A stretch of 64,000 nt of DNA from the NCBI RefSeq assembly GCF_913773635.1, contig NZ_CAJYGQ010000006.1, positions 62,001-126,000 on the forward strand, in the 5' to 3' direction. The translations under genes were made by a program, and so were the position numbers. Every line of letters starts with the position of its first letter. Within the stretch, counting starts at the first letter, position 1. This stretch comes from an uncultured Mucilaginibacter sp. (GTDB lineage: Bacteria > Bacteroidota > Bacteroidia > Sphingobacteriales > Sphingobacteriaceae). Below are positions 62,837-64,000 of the stretch, piece after piece. The notes beneath the pieces are model-generated. The model was not told where the DNA came from, made no database searches, and saw nothing but the letters and a program-made list of their open reading frames with translations.

Positions 62837-64000
62837 ATGTCCAGCAGTCAATACACCATTACTCATGTGCAGCAAATTATTAATGCAACCGGCACCCTCG
62901 TGCGGGAAGGTTCTATTAGCACTTTGGTTACTGATAGCAGGCAAATAAGCAATCCGGCAGAGAGTTTATTTTTTGCTTTAAATGGCAGAAGAAACGGTCA
63001 TGCCTTCATTAAAGAGGCTTACGAGCATGGCATACGCAACTTTGCAGCAACACACATACCCGATGGCGATTTTCAGGCCGCCAATTTTTTAATCGTTGAT
63101 GATGTGTTGAAAGCTCTTCAAAGTTTGGCAGCATACCACCGGCGTCAGTTTAATTTACCAATTATAGGAGTTACGGGCAGCAATGGTAAAACTATAGTTA
63201 AAGAATGGTTGTACCAGCTTATGGCTGCCGATAACAATATTGTTCGTAACCCTAAAAGCTATAATTCGCAAATAGGTGTACCGCTTTCGGTATGGCAAAT
63301 ACGCGCCGAAAACACCTTGGGCATTTTTGAGGCAGGCATATCCACAATAAACGAAATGGATGCGCTGCAGGCTGTCATCCAGCCAACCATTGGTGTGCTT
63401 ACCCACTTAGGTTCGGCACATGATGAAGGCTTTGAAAGCACTGCTCAAAAAATTACGGAAAAGCTTAAGTTATTTAAAAGCTGTAATCTTGTTGTTTGCA
63501 ATTACGATCAATTGACTGGCTATGCAGCACAATTGCCTGCAAGTGCCAAACAATTTACATGGAGTTTTTCATATAACAAGGCCGATTTATATGTCTTCAG
63601 CGAAACCGTTATATCAAAGCGGCACTATTTACGTGCTGTATACAACGGCCAGGAAATTGAATGTTTGATTCCTTTTTTAGATGAGGCTTCTATTGAGAAT
63701 GCCGTTAGCTGCTGGGCCGTATTACTTGCTATGGGATATAGCCCGGCCGAGGCTGATAAACGGCTGGAGCATTTGGCGCCGGTAAGTATGCGTTTGGAGA
63801 TGAAAACGGGCAGTAACGATTGCTCGGTGATTGACGATTCTTACAATTCTGATGTACAATCACTTGCCATAGCACTTAATTTCTTACAACAGCAAAACCA
63901 ACATAAAACAAAAACGCTTATTCTTTCTGATATCTATCAATCCGGACTAAGGCAGCACGAGCTCTATGGCCAGGTTGCCGAAATGGTAAAAAGCAGGAAT
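62837..64000 (+). CDS. murF: UDP-N-acetylmuramoyl-tripeptide--D-Ala-D-Ala ligase MurF (partial; probably a MurF-alanine racemase fusion)
   Basis: This frame is open from ATG 62837 to the right edge (388 codons) and is absent from the ORF track. It adds D-Ala-D-Ala to the peptidoglycan precursor. Visible: VTDSRQISNPAESLFFAL (MurF N-terminal domain), the P-loop IGVTGSNGKT, NPKSYNSQIGVPLSVWQI, EAGISTINEMDALQ, and SVIDDSYNSDVQSL. The YNSQIGVPLS and EAGIS variants resemble the fused MurF/alanine racemase proteins of Bacteroidota, so an Alr domain is expected beyond the window; that part is an inference. The small frame 62763-62948 is a shadow. Confidence 0.93.
   Translation, partial: MSSSQYTITHVQQIINATGTLVREGSISTLVTDSRQISNPAESLFFALNGRRNGHAFIKEAYEHGIRNFAATHIPDGDFQAANFLIVDDVLKALQSLAAYHRRQFNLPIIGVTGSNGKTIVKEWLYQLMAADNNIVRNPKSYNSQIGVPLSVWQIRAENTLGIFEAGISTINEMDALQAVIQPTIGVLTHLGSAHDEGFESTAQKITEKLKLFKSCNLVVCNYDQLTGYAAQLPASAKQFTWSFSYNKADLYVFSETVISKRHYLRAVYNGQEIECLIPFLDEASIENAVSCWAVLLAMGYSPAEADKRLEHLAPVSMRLEMKTGSNDCSVIDDSYNSDVQSLAIALNFLQQQNQHKTKTLILSDIYQSGLRQHELYGQVAEMVKSRN

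Noticed and set aside
62763-62948. 61 aa ORF before murF
   Set aside because: It overlaps the start of murF in another frame; the murF frame is clearly the coding one.

Overview
The window looks like chromosomal DNA of a Bacteroidota species, most likely Sphingobacteriaceae (Mucilaginibacter/Pedobacter-like). The signs are two near-consensus Bacteroidota promoters (TTTG, 18 bp, TAnnTTTG), hardly any Shine-Dalgarno sites, a MurF that resembles the Bacteroidota MurF-alanine racemase fusion, type III glutamine synthetase, a futalosine menaquinone pathway, SusC-style CarboxypepD-TonB receptors, DUF4625 lipoproteins, and a HisB of the Bacteroidota type without the zinc loop. The DNA is AT-rich between genes and densely coding. 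I see no phage, transposase, CRISPR array or rRNA. Three tRNA genes are present.

Layout. 1-8.8 kb: a WD40 protein (runs off the left edge) and the complete histidine operon hisG-D-C-B-H-A-F-IE on the minus strand. Its leader holds a promoter and a short histidine-rich leader peptide (hisL). Several small dispersed palindromic repeats sit between the his genes. 9-11.8 kb: a PAS-rich sensor that ends after its HisKA domain, convergent with gmhB. 12-24.6 kb: nitrogen assimilation, with gltBD, ctlX, type III glutamine synthetase, an ammonium transporter and a porin-like protein. 24.5-31.7 kb: envelope and housekeeping genes (a DUF4468-like protein, TonB, a CarboxypepD-like protein, a Usp, glutamyl-Q tRNA synthetase, a redoxin-like protein) and a GH43 enzyme. 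31.9-43 kb: a GH92 alpha-mannosidase, an omega-amidase with a methionine-type aminotransferase, a three-gene ABC transporter, a choice-of-anchor I lipoprotein and uxuA. 43-53.5 kb: an ethanolamine-type permease, alaS, a repeat-rich gap, mqnE-phosphatase-mqnA, a PepSY-like secreted protein and fused trehalose-6-phosphate synthase/phosphatase. 53.5-60 kb: an HTH regulator, DinB, MsrB, DUF2200, and a putative metal-uptake locus (small Cys/His protein, TonB-dependent receptor, two His-rich DUF4625 lipoproteins). 60.2-64 kb: a methyltransferase/VanZ-like/dgkA operon, three tRNAs, recX, and the start of murF (runs off the right edge).

How the parts work together. HisG to HisIE form the whole route from PRPP and ATP to histidine; the leader peptide suggests control by histidyl-tRNA supply. 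Amt imports ammonium, glutamine synthetase and GltBD fix it, and CtlX may return nitrogen from arginine or citrulline. GH43, GH92, UxuA and TonB fit a plant- or glycan-degrading life style.

Most notable observations: the hisL leader, the his operon as a landing site for at least three repeat families (one of which has become coding sequence in hisH), and an unclassified stem of 14 base pairs in front of the metal-type TonB receptor. I found no clearly new multi-gene system. The best candidates for something undescribed are these RNA-level and repeat-level signals.
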